From assembly GCA_041390025.1 (NCBI GenBank), contig JAWKQR010000030.1, positions 10,035 through 74,034 of the forward strand: a DNA stretch of 64,000 nt. The letters run 5' to 3'. Every line of letters starts with the position of its first letter. Position 1 is the stretch's first letter. The translations under genes were made by a program, and so were the position numbers. Under the pieces are notes generated by a model. The model was not told the DNA's origin, made no database searches, and worked only from the letters and a program-made list of their open reading frames with translations. Origin of the DNA: JBFFMO01 sp041390025 (GTDB lineage Bacteria > Myxococcota_A > Bradymonadia > Bradymonadales > Bradymonadaceae). This document shows positions 1 to 9,139 of the stretch, piece after piece.

Positions 1-92
1 TCCGTGGCAATCGCATCGAATCCAAGAAAGTCGAAGAAGGGGATACCTTCTACCTGTGCGACTACGAACTGCGCTTCACCTACAGGCCGTGA
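1..92 (+). CDS. FHA-domain protein, C-terminal end (partial)
   Basis: The window opens inside a gene; the frame beginning at base 3 encodes 29 residues before a TGA at 90-92. The visible end, with a KKVEEGDTFYL stretch followed by YELRFTY, matches the last strands of a forkhead-associated domain, where a turn ending in 'GD.i.lG' leads into a final strand. FHA domains bind phosphothreonine, which fits a genome with several Ser/Thr kinases. The upstream part is outside the window, so the full architecture is unknown. The stop overlaps the likely GTG start of the next gene (GTGA at 89-92), suggesting co-transcription. Confidence 0.5.
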   Translation, partial: RGNRIESKKVEEGDTFYLCDYELRFTYRP

Positions 93-1273
93 GCGCTCCC
101 GACATTCACATCATCACGTTGGGACATGCCTCGCCGGTTGAGCCTCTGGGTCAATCGGTGAACGCGTTTCTTGTGGGCCCTCCCTACGCGCTCATCAACA
201 CGGGCCATGTCTTGCAGGTCGACAAGCTCAAAGCGCAGCTTCAGGCGCTGTCCGTGGAGCCCGCCGCGATCGAACGTATCGTGTGCACGTCGTGGTCCGT
301 GAACATTACAGGGGTGGCGCGGCACTTCCCCACGCGCGGACGTGTTTTGCTTCAGTCCCGACGGTTTGCAGCCGCGGCGCTTTGATGCTTGGGTTGAAGA
401 CTAAAGCGCCTTTCGCCCTATTTTGCCACGTCGGTGCCGACTTCGAGGCGTTTTTCCAAAACATGTTTGGCGTAGCCCGAAGGGTGCTCGACTTTATCCC
501 CATCTCGGTAGGGTCGACACTTGCCGTCGCGAACTTTCGCTTCGATGTGCCGCTCAATGGGTTGATCCCGGCGCAATGATGTGTTCGACCCAGACGCCGG
601 CGTGCTGTTCCCAGTGAATTTTGCGCTTAACGGGCTTCCAGCCAACGTGCGTAATACAAGGATTCCTGGGTGACCTCGACCGCGTCGCTCCGGAGCCAAG
701 CGGGTCTACCCCGGCATGACGAGCGAACGCGGCGAGATGGACATGCGCCGGGCCGCGCGGTGGGCGACAATCTGTTGAGCAACGCGCAGCACGCCATGCG
801 CGGTGGCGTTACCGCAGCGGCGTTTGTTGAACTGCGACACGGGTTATCTGCCAGACCCGCCGAGCTGGCCCTGCGCACTGGCCGCAATGCACCCGTTCCT
901 TGAGGAGCTCGTCGAGAGCCGCGTCATCGAGGCCGACGGTGAAGGGCTTGACCGCATCTGCGGAACCAACGTGGAGACGTTTGGCGCGTATGAGCTCGCA
1001 CTTGCGTGGCGATGGTGGCGGCGTGCAAGCCTGGGCCGCCTCGGCCGAAACACCGCAGACGGTGGCCGCGCCCAAGGCCGCAGAAACAGCGCCTGCCGAG
1101 GCCATGGTCGCCGCACCCAACCCCGACGAAGCGCGTGGATCGCCAACCTGCGCGGGCGCCAGACCGAACTCGTCAAACAGGTGCTCGACCGCCACTCTGT
1201 GACGGCAGCCAACGTCGAGGTCACGTTCGAGGACATAGTTGCTGCGCGTTCGCAAGGACGGGAAAACGTGTGA
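89..1273 (+). pseudogene. MBL-fold-like protein, frameshifted and lacking the metal-binding motif
   Basis: Start is taken as the GTG at 89, overlapping the upstream stop. The first ~85 residues follow the metallo-beta-lactamase-fold pattern: NAFLVG, then a INTGH turn, a helix, then IERIVCTSWSVNITGVARHFP where active enzymes have THxHxDHxGG. Both His, the Asp and the third His are replaced (S, S, N, I), so metal binding is unlikely. From ~340 the reading switches frame repeatedly. Recognisable pieces continue to the end: NDVFDPDAGVLFP near 560-610, RVYPGMTSERGEMDMRRAARW near 690-760, MHPFLEELVESRVIEADGEGL near 890-950, an Ala/Pro-rich linker near 1030-1140, and a final helix region NLRGRQTELVKQVLDRHS ending at TGA 1273. 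At least six indels are needed to join them. Either a decayed gene or, since the neighbours are hit too, poor consensus sequence. Confidence 0.5.
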
Positions 1274-1472
1274 GCGTCAGGTTCCGCAGGCTGGTCGAGC
1301 CGAGCTCGTCTAGACTTTGACCATACCCTCGACCATTGTGTTCGAGAGCTCACAGCGCCCTAGCCGCGCGCACCGGTTGCGCGCGTTGACGTCATCAACC
1401 ACGGACACCCCCATTTGACCGGCAGCACGTGTTGCCGTATCTCTTGGCGCGGGCGCATACCATGAGAAACCA

Positions 1473-2547
1473 ATGATTCGAACTCTTGCATTTGCTGTTG
1501 TCACACTTTCGGCCACCTCCGCGTTCATAACAAACCGTGTACAGTGGCCAAGCAAAGAAAGTCCCGTCATGGTCTGCCACAACGACCTGGCGTGATGTTT
1601 TTGGGCAAGGACAAGACGGTGTACCGCGTTTACGTGGTCACAGAACAAAGGCGACCTTGAAGCTCGGCATGATCGTCACTGACATCGACGGCGATGGAAA
1701 TCCTGACGTCATCGGTGCGGGCAAACCCACCTTTGTGGTCAACCACAATGCCGACCCTGTGTTCACACTGAAGTCCTGTGACCAAGTGATCGTCACTGAC
1801 GTCGCGGCGGACTCGAAGAGAGACCTGCTGTGTTTGAACGGCAATGAGCTCGGCGTCTATGCCTACGACGGCCAACTGATCTGGAAGGCGAAGACCAACG
1901 CACGGTTTGACTGGTGTAAGGCCGGCGACATCAATGGCGACCTGAAGGCAGACATCGAGTGCAAGATCAAAGGCTCCAAGAAGTTCACCCGTTACGACGG
2001 CAGTAACGGCGAGCAGCTCGCCGCGGGCACCGAAAACGCGGAGGTCGAAGAGACCCGAATGGATCTGTTTGCTCCGCTTGAGCCCAGTCAAGACGGCTAC
2101 ACGCTTGAGCGCGACCTTGATGGGGACGGTAAACCCGAGAAAGTCTTGGTCGGCAAAGAGATCATGATCGAAGGCAAGTCGTTTTCAACAAACGCCAAGA
2201 AGTACAAACGTCTGCCGCTCGCACGGCTTGAGAGCGTTTATGCCAATGGCTTTGAATCGGACGCCGACGCACAGAAAGTGGTCGAGGGTCTCAATGACAA
2301 GTTGTCCAACTGCTACACGTCGCAGGTTCGAAAGAACGCGTTCGCGGGCCAAGGACAGGTTCTGATCGACCTCAAGATCGACAAGAAGGGCAAGGCGTCG
2401 GCCGCGGACATCACATTCAGCGGCATTCCCGACAAGAGCGTGTCCAAATGCGCTCAAGGTGTCTTGAAGTCGGGCAAGTACCCGGTGCCGACGGGTGAGC
2501 AAGGAACGTTGAACGTGCGGATGTTCTACACGTTCCGCGATCAATAA
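1473..2547 (+). CDS. FG-GAP/VCBS-like secreted protein with AgmX/PglI-type C-terminal domain (N-terminus frameshifted)
   Basis: An ATG at 1473 begins a signal peptide (MIRTLAFAVVTLSATSAF), but that frame hits TGA near 1594. Coding resumes in the frame open from 1537, and a short third-frame stretch (VMFLGKDKTVYRVYVV) lies between, so two indels near 1590-1655 are likely. The body has calcium-binding-type FG-GAP motifs (DIDGDGNPDV, DINGDLKADI, DLDGDGKPEKV) typical of secreted beta-propellers. The last ~85 residues (NCYTSQVRKNAFAGQG, LKIDKKGKASAA, KCAQGVLKSGKYPVPTGEQG) match the AgmX/PglI C-terminal domain found in Myxococcota. That domain is TonB-like in pattern, with two conserved Cys. An envelope or surface protein is likely; the specific role is unknown. 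A strong terminator follows. Confidence 0.7.
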
Positions 2548-2618
2548 TCGTACACAAGTGCGCACTTTAGGTACGCACCGCACCGTCCCAAGCCCTGAGT
2601 CCATTTCAGACTAAAAAG

Positions 2619-2655
2619 CCCGCTCGCCCCGTAATCAAAGGGCGAGCGGGTTTTT
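2619..2655 (+). terminator. Rho-independent terminator
   Basis: An 11-bp perfect GC-rich stem (2619-2629 with 2640-2650), 10-nt loop and TTTTT at 2651-2655. It lies 72 bp after the stop of the FG-GAP protein and closes that transcript. Confidence 0.9.
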
Positions 2656-2726
2656 ATTTGCTCCGGCGAGGCTTGGCCAACTTGTTGCGATGGGTTCACA
2701 CGTCTGATTTCAACGTGGAGCTCAAG

Positions 2727-3484
2727 ATGCACTCGTCGCCGTTTCCGACTTCTTCCGCCCTTGGCGTCGCTGGTTTTCTGTCGCTGTGTGCTCTGCTGGT
2801 CCGGCGTGTTGATCTGGATGGGCACGCCCGTGGAGTACTTTGGACTGGGTGCTCGGCATCGCTGGATTCTGGTGGTTGCTGGGCGTCGTCACCGTGCCAT
2901 GGAACATGTACTTCGGCGCGTGAGGTGCGAAACGAGCTGATAAGTCACAGTCCCGGGGCATCACCACGTCGTCGGTCGACCTCAAAACGGTCGACACCAT
3001 TGCCAAGCGCGATCGTCGCTGCGTTGGTCATCCGTGGTCACCGCAGCCGGCTTCGCCGCGCTCTCAATTTTCAACATCACAGCGCTCGGTTGGGCGGGTG
3101 GCATCGCGTTGGCGCTCACGGCGGCCCGTCCGCTGGGACGCTTTTACGCCTACACAATGTCGTTGTTGGCCCGTACGAGTCAACGTGTGCGGTTTCCAGC
3201 CGACGACGTGCGTGACGTCAAGGACCGGCTCTTGTCCCTGGAAGCCGCGATGACCGCGTTGGACCGAACTCAGGAGCACAGCTGGGCCTACAGTGTCGAC
3301 CGCGAGACCACACGGTTGAGCGCGAAGGAAGTTCAGGCGCTGCGTCTGCAGTTGGAGCGCGCGAACGAGGAGAAATCAGCATGCCCATCGTGTCATCGCG
3401 CGTGATGCGGAGCGCATCGGCGAAAGAGTCTCGGAGGACATCGAAGTTTCTGGGCCATGTCCGCGAGATGATTCAGTTTTCTGA
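2727..3484 (+). CDS. Two-region membrane protein with C-terminal coiled coil (multiply frameshifted)
   Basis: No single open frame covers this gene, but consecutive pieces in different frames make one sensible protein. A hydrophobic segment lies near 2770-2830. A second follows (DWVLGIAGFWWLLGVVTVPW, ~2845-2905). Then comes a basic region (TTSSVDLKTVDTIAKRDRR, ~2960-3020) and a third hydrophobic segment from 3034 (MVTAAGFAALSIFNITALGW ... GIALALTAARPLG). Next is a soluble helical part with heptad character (DVKDRLLSLEAAMTALDRTQ, VQALRLQLERANEE) and an end near 3395-3484 (HRVIARDAERIGERVSEDIEV). At least four indels are needed. No family was recognised. The start is uncertain; the ATG at 2727 is only the first plausible one. 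It converges on the photolyase gene and may overlap its end by a few bases. Confidence 0.45.
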
Positions 3485-4945
3485 ACAGAGCAGGTTGGCT
3501 TGGCCCTCATCGCCATACTCCGCCAGAAGTGCTTCATTTTAAGCTTGGACTGCGTGCTCTGTGAGGTCATGTATCGGATTTTTCAAAGACGTTGCGCTCC
3601 GGTCCCCATGCTCGGTCGTAGCGCCCAAGCACCCAGAAGATCCCACTGTAGGAATTGGGATCTCGCCATCGATGTACTTGTTGGAGGCTCGATCATCACG
3701 GCGAGCGTCTTGAGGCGAAGGGTCCAGTGGATCTTCTTGCCCCACAGCATACGTAGGTAATTGTGGATGCGCCCCTCCCTAACCAGCTGCCGCTGTGCGG
3801 CGCGTTCAAGTCGGGTCGTGCGTGCCCGCCTGCTCAAATTCTTCGAGCAGTACATACTCGCGTGGGTCGTCCGCGTGCTCGCCTGTGTTTGTTGCCCCAG
3901 TCGGGCAACGACTCGAACCGGTCGTAATCATCGGGGCGAAGCGCGCACACATGAAGCCCGATCTCGCGCCACGTGATCCGCTCGTCGAGGAAGCTCTCGA
4001 CATGGTCAGGCGGGTCCACCAACCTTCGCGGCTACCGCTCGCCTTGGGCGCCACGTGGTCTGGGGCCCAACCGGTGCCGTCGGTCACCGCGCAAGAAGGC
4101 CTCTCGTGGGCCGAGAGCTGCCCAAAGTGCAGCCAGAACGACAGGCGGCTTGAGGCATCGGTGTCTGGGTGGTTCCGGTCCACGCCGTAGCGTGGCAAGC
4201 CATCTGTCACCCATGCGGCCAGCCGCTCCCGTGCGGCCACAAACCCTCCACGGTCCTCCGCCCGAGTGACCGAATGGTCGATGGGCAGACTCGCCAGAAA
4301 CGCAGAGGTGGTGATCTGGGCGACGTCTGCTTTGGGCCATCGACTGACATCGGGCAGCGTCGGTTTGGGAAGCGCGAGTCCGTGCAGCGGGTTGGGGTTT
4401 GGGAATTCCAACAAATGGGGTGCGATCGTCTTTTGCAGATGACGCCGAAAGTCGTGTGCCCTCGAAAACACGCGGTCCGTGTGGCGCATGGGGTAGATCC
4501 CGTTGCTGTCCACGCGTTCCATGCGCACACCGATTTTGGCGGCCGCGGCGTCGGTCATTTTGGGCAGCATAAAGGCTGGAAAGTCGTCAGTGACCACCAT
4601 GCACGCCTTCCCTGAAAGTGCCTCTAACAGCCCTTTGCCGTCTCCAACGCGCGGTTCCACGTAGGGGAAGTAAACGACACTGGACTCGGCAAACGCGGCT
4701 GCGTTGTCGACCATGCCCTCCAAGATGAAAGCGTGATGCCGGTCGGACGCCCACTGGTAGCCCACGCGCAGTGCTTCCAAGACCACCAACCCCTTGCCCA
4801 GGTGGTGGGCCGCCTCGATGGCACGGTCGAGGGCGAAGTTCCATTCCGGCCGACGGTACGCCGTCATCCAGTACAGCACGTAGTCGCCGCTTTCGTTGAC
4901 CGGTGCCTTGTTGGCACTGCGAATTCGCACGCGCGGAACTTTCAT
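3473..4945 (-). CDS. Class II CPD photolyase-like protein (frameshifted in the 3' half)
   Basis: The N-terminal ~275 residues are continuous from ATG 4945 down to ~4100. They match class II deoxyribodipyrimidine photolyases: GDYVLYWMTAYRRPEWNFAL, RHHAFILEGMVDN, CMVVTDDFPAF, VDSNGIYPMRHTDRVFSRAHD, then SRLSFWLHFGQLS. After that the frame is lost, but family motifs continue in other frames: VESFLDERITWREIGLHV and YDRFESLPDWG (~3890-4020), RQLVREGRIHNYLRMLWGKK (~3740-3790), and a final RYMTSQSTQSKLKMKHF (~3520-3570). The RxHNYxRMxWGKK and WREx motifs line the FAD and substrate pocket. The enzyme would use light and FADH- to split cyclobutane pyrimidine dimers. At least three indels are required. 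The stop chosen (3473) is the first in the frame that follows KMKHF and is approximate. Confidence 0.75.
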
Positions 4946-5126
4946 TGACTTTCCTGACTTGCCCGAAGGGAATTTGCACCCAGCTTAGGTCGACTCGATT
5001 GGGGCGAAGCGCCCACTCAGACCACTGAACCAGATGCGCCACAACCCGCAAAGGCGCACGCGGAAGTTGAACTTTACATGCGGGTCTATTACACCTGCGA
5101 CCTGCTTTATCTCCCGGACACGCTGT

Positions 5127-6251
5127 ATGAAAAAGCCTACGTTGAACGAACTCAAGACCCAGTCAGACGAAATTTTCGAGATCTACCGAGCCCGATTCGC
5201 CGGTCAGCCTCGTGCAACCCGCGATCTCAACGAGATCCGAAACCTGATCCGTCGATTGTCCGACCTCGTCGACGAGGCGAAAGTATTGATGAATGGTGGA
5301 CGAAACCCCGCTGTGGTGTCTCTGGTCGAGACCGCGCAAGAGAACCTCGCGCGCTACCGCGAAGAAGAAGCGGCGATCGCCCAAGCGCAGTCCAATCCGT
5401 ACAGTGTCGAGGGTGCCCGATTGGCGTCGGCGGCGAATCGTGTGTTCGACTGCTACACGCGCCATTTCGCAGGCAAGGACCGCGCAACGCGCGACCCTCG
5501 GCTGCTCCAGGAGCTGATCGAAGAGCTGGAGCGGCTCAAAAAGACCATGCAAGTCATCGCCGACAAGGGCATCGAGGCAACCCAGAAGGACCTCGACACG
5601 GTCAACGCCCAGCTCAACATGTACAAACAAGAGGTCGCGTTGATTGAGCGCGCCCAGCAAGAGGGCGACGATCAGGAACGCGCCAGCCGCCTTGCTCAGC
5701 TCGCGAATGCCCAGTTTGCGCTGTACAACAGTCACTTCGCCGGGAAACGCCGCGCCACGCGCCGGCCGGAGCTCGTGCAACGCATGATCGGTAACTTGGA
5801 AGCGATCCTGGGGGACATGGAAAACCTCGATAAGGGGGGATTCCAGTCCGACGCGAACAAGAACAACATGAAGATTGTGCGCGACAACCTCGACATGTAC
5901 CGCACGGAGCTGACCGAGATTCGCACCGCCCGCGAGGGTGCCTCACTTGAGGACCTCGCCGGCATGCTCGGCGGCGCAGCGAATGACACGATGCAGCAGT
6001 ACCGCGAGAATTTCGCAGGCAAAGATCGACGCACACGCGATCTGTCCCTCTTGAACACGCTGTGTGACGAGCTGCGCTACATCGGCATGCAGATGGACGC
6101 CATTGCACGCACCATCGACGTCGAGTTCAACGAAAAGAACCTCGACATCGTCAACGAAGCACGTGCGATGTACGAAGCGGAATTCCGCGAGATCGTGACA
6201 GCTCAAAAAGGGCTCATAAGCCTTGACCTGGTGGCCTGTCGGTGCATCTAG
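5127..6251 (+). CDS. Protein of four tandem ~90-residue 'FAGK-RATRD' helical repeats, unknown function
   Basis: Start is set at ATG 5127 (374 residues); the frame is open upstream to 5034 but that part looks non-coding. The protein is four diverged copies of one unit, at residues ~12-100, 101-190, 191-282 and 283-362. Each unit opens with a helix ending in Y-x3-F, then FAG(K/Q)xR(A/R)TR, then a Leu-rich helix (LLQELIEELERLKKTM in unit 2). It ends with a helix carrying 'N..iV...l.MY..E...I..Aq'. Predicted all-alpha, no signal peptide, no membrane segment, probably cytoplasmic. I do not recognise the family. The last 12 residues (LISLDLVACRCI) do not fit the pattern, and a frameshift near 6205 is possible because flanking genes are indel-ridden. 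A small CxxC gene follows within 30 bp and rarA after that, on the same strand. Confidence 0.8.
   Translation: MKKPTLNELKTQSDEIFEIYRARFAGQPRATRDLNEIRNLIRRLSDLVDEAKVLMNGGRNPAVVSLVETAQENLARYREEEAAIAQAQSNPYSVEGARLASAANRVFDCYTRHFAGKDRATRDPRLLQELIEELERLKKTMQVIADKGIEATQKDLDTVNAQLNMYKQEVALIERAQQEGDDQERASRLAQLANAQFALYNSHFAGKRRATRRPELVQRMIGNLEAILGDMENLDKGGFQSDANKNNMKIVRDNLDMYRTELTEIRTAREGASLEDLAGMLGGAANDTMQQYRENFAGKDRRTRDLSLLNTLCDELRYIGMQMDAIARTIDVEFNEKNLDIVNEARAMYEAEFREIVTAQKGLISLDLVACRCI
5160..6212 (+). repeat. Four protein-level tandem repeats (units 5160-5426, 5427-5696, 5697-5972, 5973-6212)
   Basis: Repeat units are recognisable in protein, not as exact DNA copies. The core signature reads FAGQPRATRD, FAGKDRATRD, FAGKRRATRR and FAGKDRRTRD in units 1 to 4. 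Spacing between signatures is 90, 90 and 92 residues. The divergence implies old duplication and selection for the shared core. Confidence 0.85.
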
Positions 6252-6278
6252 GTGGTTGACACGGCAGACGGAGTGTTT

Positions 6279-6490
6279 ATGTCCACCTACGACCCCTATC
6301 TTCAAGCCCTGATCTGACCTGCAAAAGCTGCGGTTTTGTCTACGTCGGTGGGCAGCTCAAGATGGAGTTCGTCCTGCGCGGCCTACAAAACGTCGTTCAT
6401 TGACCTGCTCAAAACATCGAGCAGCAAGTCCGTGAAGCACATCCGGACCTGCCGCCCAACCACCGCGACTGCAAGGTACGTGCGTCTTGA
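6279..6490 (+). CDS. Small CxxC (zinc-ribbon-like) protein, frameshifted
   Basis: A GGAG lies 6 bp before ATG 6279 (MSTYDPYLQAL). After a switch of frame near 6312 the sequence reads DLTCKSCGFVYVGGQLKMEF then VLRGLQNVVH. After a local stop near 6390 it continues as NIEQQVREAHPDLPPNHRDC before TGA 6488-6490. The CKSC pair and later HRDC could together bind one zinc. About 70 residues if joined, needing two indels. Function unknown. It sits between the repeat protein and rarA, apparently in the same transcription unit. Confidence 0.35.
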
Positions 6491-6504
6491 GTTGATGGCA
6501 TCGA

Positions 6505-7884
6505 ATGTCGCCGACACTAATGAGGGCAGGACGTGTCCTGCCAAACGCCTCGGGCAACCACATAACCCGTCCGCTGACGACTAGTACCGATACCCCACTT
6601 GCCGAGCGCATGCGTCCGAAGACGCTCGGTGAGCTCGGGCAGCAACATTTGCTTGGCGATGGCCGGTCTGGCGAACGCGGTTCGCGCTGAAACGACTCTC
6701 CAGTTTGATCTTGGGACCGCCCGGCAGCGGCGAAACAACGCTCGCGCGTTCGCTCGCTGAGGCCGTAGGGTGCCGAGTTCATCGCGATGTCGGCGGTCCT
6801 CGCGGGGGTCAAAGAGATCCGCGAGCAGGTCGACCGCGCACGACAACGGCAGACAGGGCTCTTCAAGCAGACAACCGTGCTGTTCGTGGACGAAATCCAC
6901 CGCTTCAACAAGGCTCAGCAAGATGCGCTGCTGCCACACGTCGAACGCGGCACGGTCGTCTTGATCGGGGCGACGACCGAAAACCCGTCGTTTGAGGTCA
7001 ACGCGGCGCTGCTGTCGCGCTGCAAAGTGCTCGTGCTCGAGAGCCACGCTGAAGCCGATCTGCGCGCCTTGCTCGACCGCGCGATGAACGACCAGGTCCG
7101 CGGTCTTTCGACCCTTGGCGTGGACCTCGCCGACGAAGCATCGGTCGCACTGCTCGGCGCGGCCTGCGGCGACGCGAGGACCGCGCTGAACACGTTGGAA
7201 GTCGCGGCACGTGCCGTGGCCGCCCAAGGGCGTGACATCATCGACGTGTCGGACATCGAAGAAGCTGTGCAGCGCCCGATCATTCGCTACGACAAGGCGG
7301 GCGACCAACATTACCGCGTGGTCAGCGCGTTCATCAAAAGCCTGCGAGGCAGCGACCCGGACGCCGCGTTGCACTACATGGTCCGTATGCTCGAAGCCGG
7401 CGAAGACCCGCTGTTTGTGCTGCGCAGGATGGTGATATTCGCCTCGGAAGACATCGGCAACGCCGACCCTGAGGCGCTGCGTGTTGCCGTGGCAGCGACC
7501 GAGGCATTCCGGCTGATGGGAATGCCCGAGGGGGCGCTGCCGATGACGCAGTGCGCGACCTATCTCGCGTGTGCGCCCAAGTCCAATGCCGTGATCGTGG
7601 CCTACAAAGACGCACGCAAGGACGTTCTGGCCAACCCCGGGCTTGGGGTCCCCAAACACATCATCAACGCACCCACGCCGCTCGACCGAAGTTTGGGCGC
7701 GGGGCGCGGTTACAAGTACCCCCACGAGTTTGCCGGACACTACGTGCCCGACCATTATCTGCCCGACGAGCTGCGTGGCAGGCGCTACTACCACCCCTCC
7801 GACCAAGGGTACGAACGCGAGGTTGCTCAGCGTCTGGAGCGTTGGCGGGCGCAGCGGGACGCCGTTGCACCGAGCGATGATTAG
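6505..7884 (+). CDS. rarA: Replication-associated recombination protein A (AAA+ ATPase), 5' part frameshifted
   Basis: RarA/MgsA loads at stalled forks and gaps, with an AAA+ clamp-loader-like ATPase. The uninterrupted frame from 6787 carries SAVLAGVKEIREQV, Walker B FVDEIHRFNKAQQD, IGATTENPSFEVN, LLSRCKV, and the C-terminal MgsA regions (DKAGDQHYRVVSAFIKSLRG, DPDAALHYMVRMLEAGEDP, YKYPHEFAGHYVPDHYLPDE). The N-terminus lies in other frames: PLAERMRPKTLGELGQQHLLG from ~6590 and LILGPPGSGETTLARSLAEA from ~6700, so two indels (near 6685 and 6775) separate the pieces. Rejoined, the length (~455 residues) is normal for the family. The Walker A reads GPPGSGET instead of GPPGTGKT, so the essential Lys is Glu; this may be a base error in a poor stretch. 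The first start, ATG 6505, is a guess. Confidence 0.88.
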
Positions 7885-7922
7885 GTGTACGACCGGCCTT
7901 CGACTCGGATTGTGAGGATTCC

Positions 7923-8651
7923 ATGAGACGGCTGACTGGCCTCATCGCTGCCCTTATCGTTTGCACATCGTCCACGGCGATGGCCGCGAATGCGATCGAC
8001 ATGCGCTTGGGCATTCGCGGCGCGGGGAATTACAGCATCTTGATGGCCCCAGACGACGCCGCGGGTGACCCGACATTGCTCAGCGGCGCGGGCTTTAAGG
8101 GCTTTGGAGGCGGCGGAGGCATCGCGTCGATGTACTACCTGACCTCGCTCGCGGGCGGGCAGTTGTACTTGGCACTCGATCTGCTTTTTGTGGCGCACAG
8201 CGGCACTGGAAAGGCCGAGGCACCGGCCACGGACCAACGCCGAACCGTGACGCTCACGTCGAAAATCCTGCATGCCCCACTCCACATTGGGCTGCTGACG
8301 CAGTCGGGGACCACCGGCTTTCGGTTCTCGCTTGGACCGGAGCTTCTGCTCGGGCTTGGCAGCGGCGCGAGCGTCGAACAGCAGAATATTTCGGAACCCC
8401 CGCAACCTCTGTTCACCACACCCGTGACCCATGTGGGCCTGAGCGCGAACGTTGGGATGGACTTTGGTTTTGACGGCTGGATCGTCCCGATCGACTTCCG
8501 GTTTGTGGTCGACCCAAGCGTGCCGGCATCGACGTCCGACCGTTTTGACAACTACGAATCGAACGCCGACCCAGGGAACTATCAAGTCGGGTACAATTAC
8601 CAAATCTTCCTGACCGTGGGCGTCGATCGCCTGTTTCGTCTGCGCAAATGA
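7923..8651 (+). CDS. Outer-membrane beta-barrel-like protein, signal peptide
   Basis: 242 residues. An N-terminal signal peptide (MRRLTGLIAALIVCTSSTAMA) with a normal AxA-type cleavage site is followed by alternating hydrophobic strands rich in Gly and aromatic residues. The C-terminal part (QIFLTVGVDRLFRL) resembles a barrel's last strands. Consistent with a small 8-10-strand outer-membrane protein; no specific family was recognised. The stop overlaps the start of the next gene (ATGA), so the two are translationally coupled. Confidence 0.6.
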   Translation: MRRLTGLIAALIVCTSSTAMAANAIDMRLGIRGAGNYSILMAPDDAAGDPTLLSGAGFKGFGGGGGIASMYYLTSLAGGQLYLALDLLFVAHSGTGKAEAPATDQRRTVTLTSKILHAPLHIGLLTQSGTTGFRFSLGPELLLGLGSGASVEQQNISEPPQPLFTTPVTHVGLSANVGMDFGFDGWIVPIDFRFVVDPSVPASTSDRFDNYESNADPGNYQVGYNYQIFLTVGVDRLFRLRK

Positions 8652-9139
8652 ACAACGAAGAGTTCAGCTCCCAGGATGAGTTTGAAGCCCAATGGGCAAG
8701 TGCACGTCGACGCGCCGGTGTGCCTGGGCCCAATCAGCCCGGCGGTTCGAAAGCGCTGTACGCGTTTCCGCTGTTGGTGGTCTATGCTGGGCTGTTTTTT
8801 GGTCCGCTGGGAACGGCATTTACAGCGATGTACACACGAGAGTGGAGAATCCCGCCGCGTGAGGCCGTGGCGCTGCTCGCGGGTGGTGCTGCCACTTGGA
8901 TGTTGGTCACCGGGGCAAAGGTGTTTTACGGGTCGATGGACCCGTTTGCGCTCCAAGTCGTTCGTTCATCGATCAACTTCGTGTTTGGATGCGCGGTGTG
9001 GCTGTGGTTGCGGCGCGCGTTTCGCGAGACGCACACACCCATTCAGCTGACCTTCAAACGCACGGCCCTCGCGGTTGTGGCGCTCGTGGTGTTGTATTTT
9101 GTGATGGGTCCCAAGCTGTTGATCAACCTAGGGCGTTAG
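8648..9139 (+). CDS. Integral membrane protein, four predicted TM segments
   Basis: 163 residues. A charged, Gln/Glu-rich 30-residue cytoplasmic N-terminus precedes four hydrophobic stretches: ALYAFPLLVVYAGLFFGPL, AVALLAGGAATWMLVTG, SINFVFGCAVWLWL and LAVVALVVLYFVMGPKLL. The pattern suits a small inner-membrane protein, perhaps related to the DUF-type membrane partners seen beside envelope proteins, but no family was recognised. Start ATG 8648 overlaps the previous stop. Its end overlaps the convergent stress-protein gene by 4 bp. Confidence 0.6.
   Translation: MNNEEFSSQDEFEAQWASARRRAGVPGPNQPGGSKALYAFPLLVVYAGLFFGPLGTAFTAMYTREWRIPPREAVALLAGGAATWMLVTGAKVFYGSMDPFALQVVRSSINFVFGCAVWLWLRRAFRETHTPIQLTFKRTALAVVALVVLYFVMGPKLLINLGR

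Noticed and set aside
6517..7806. 429-codon minus-strand open frame opposite rarA
   Set aside because: rarA is unmistakable on the plus strand; the antisense product has no recognisable features.
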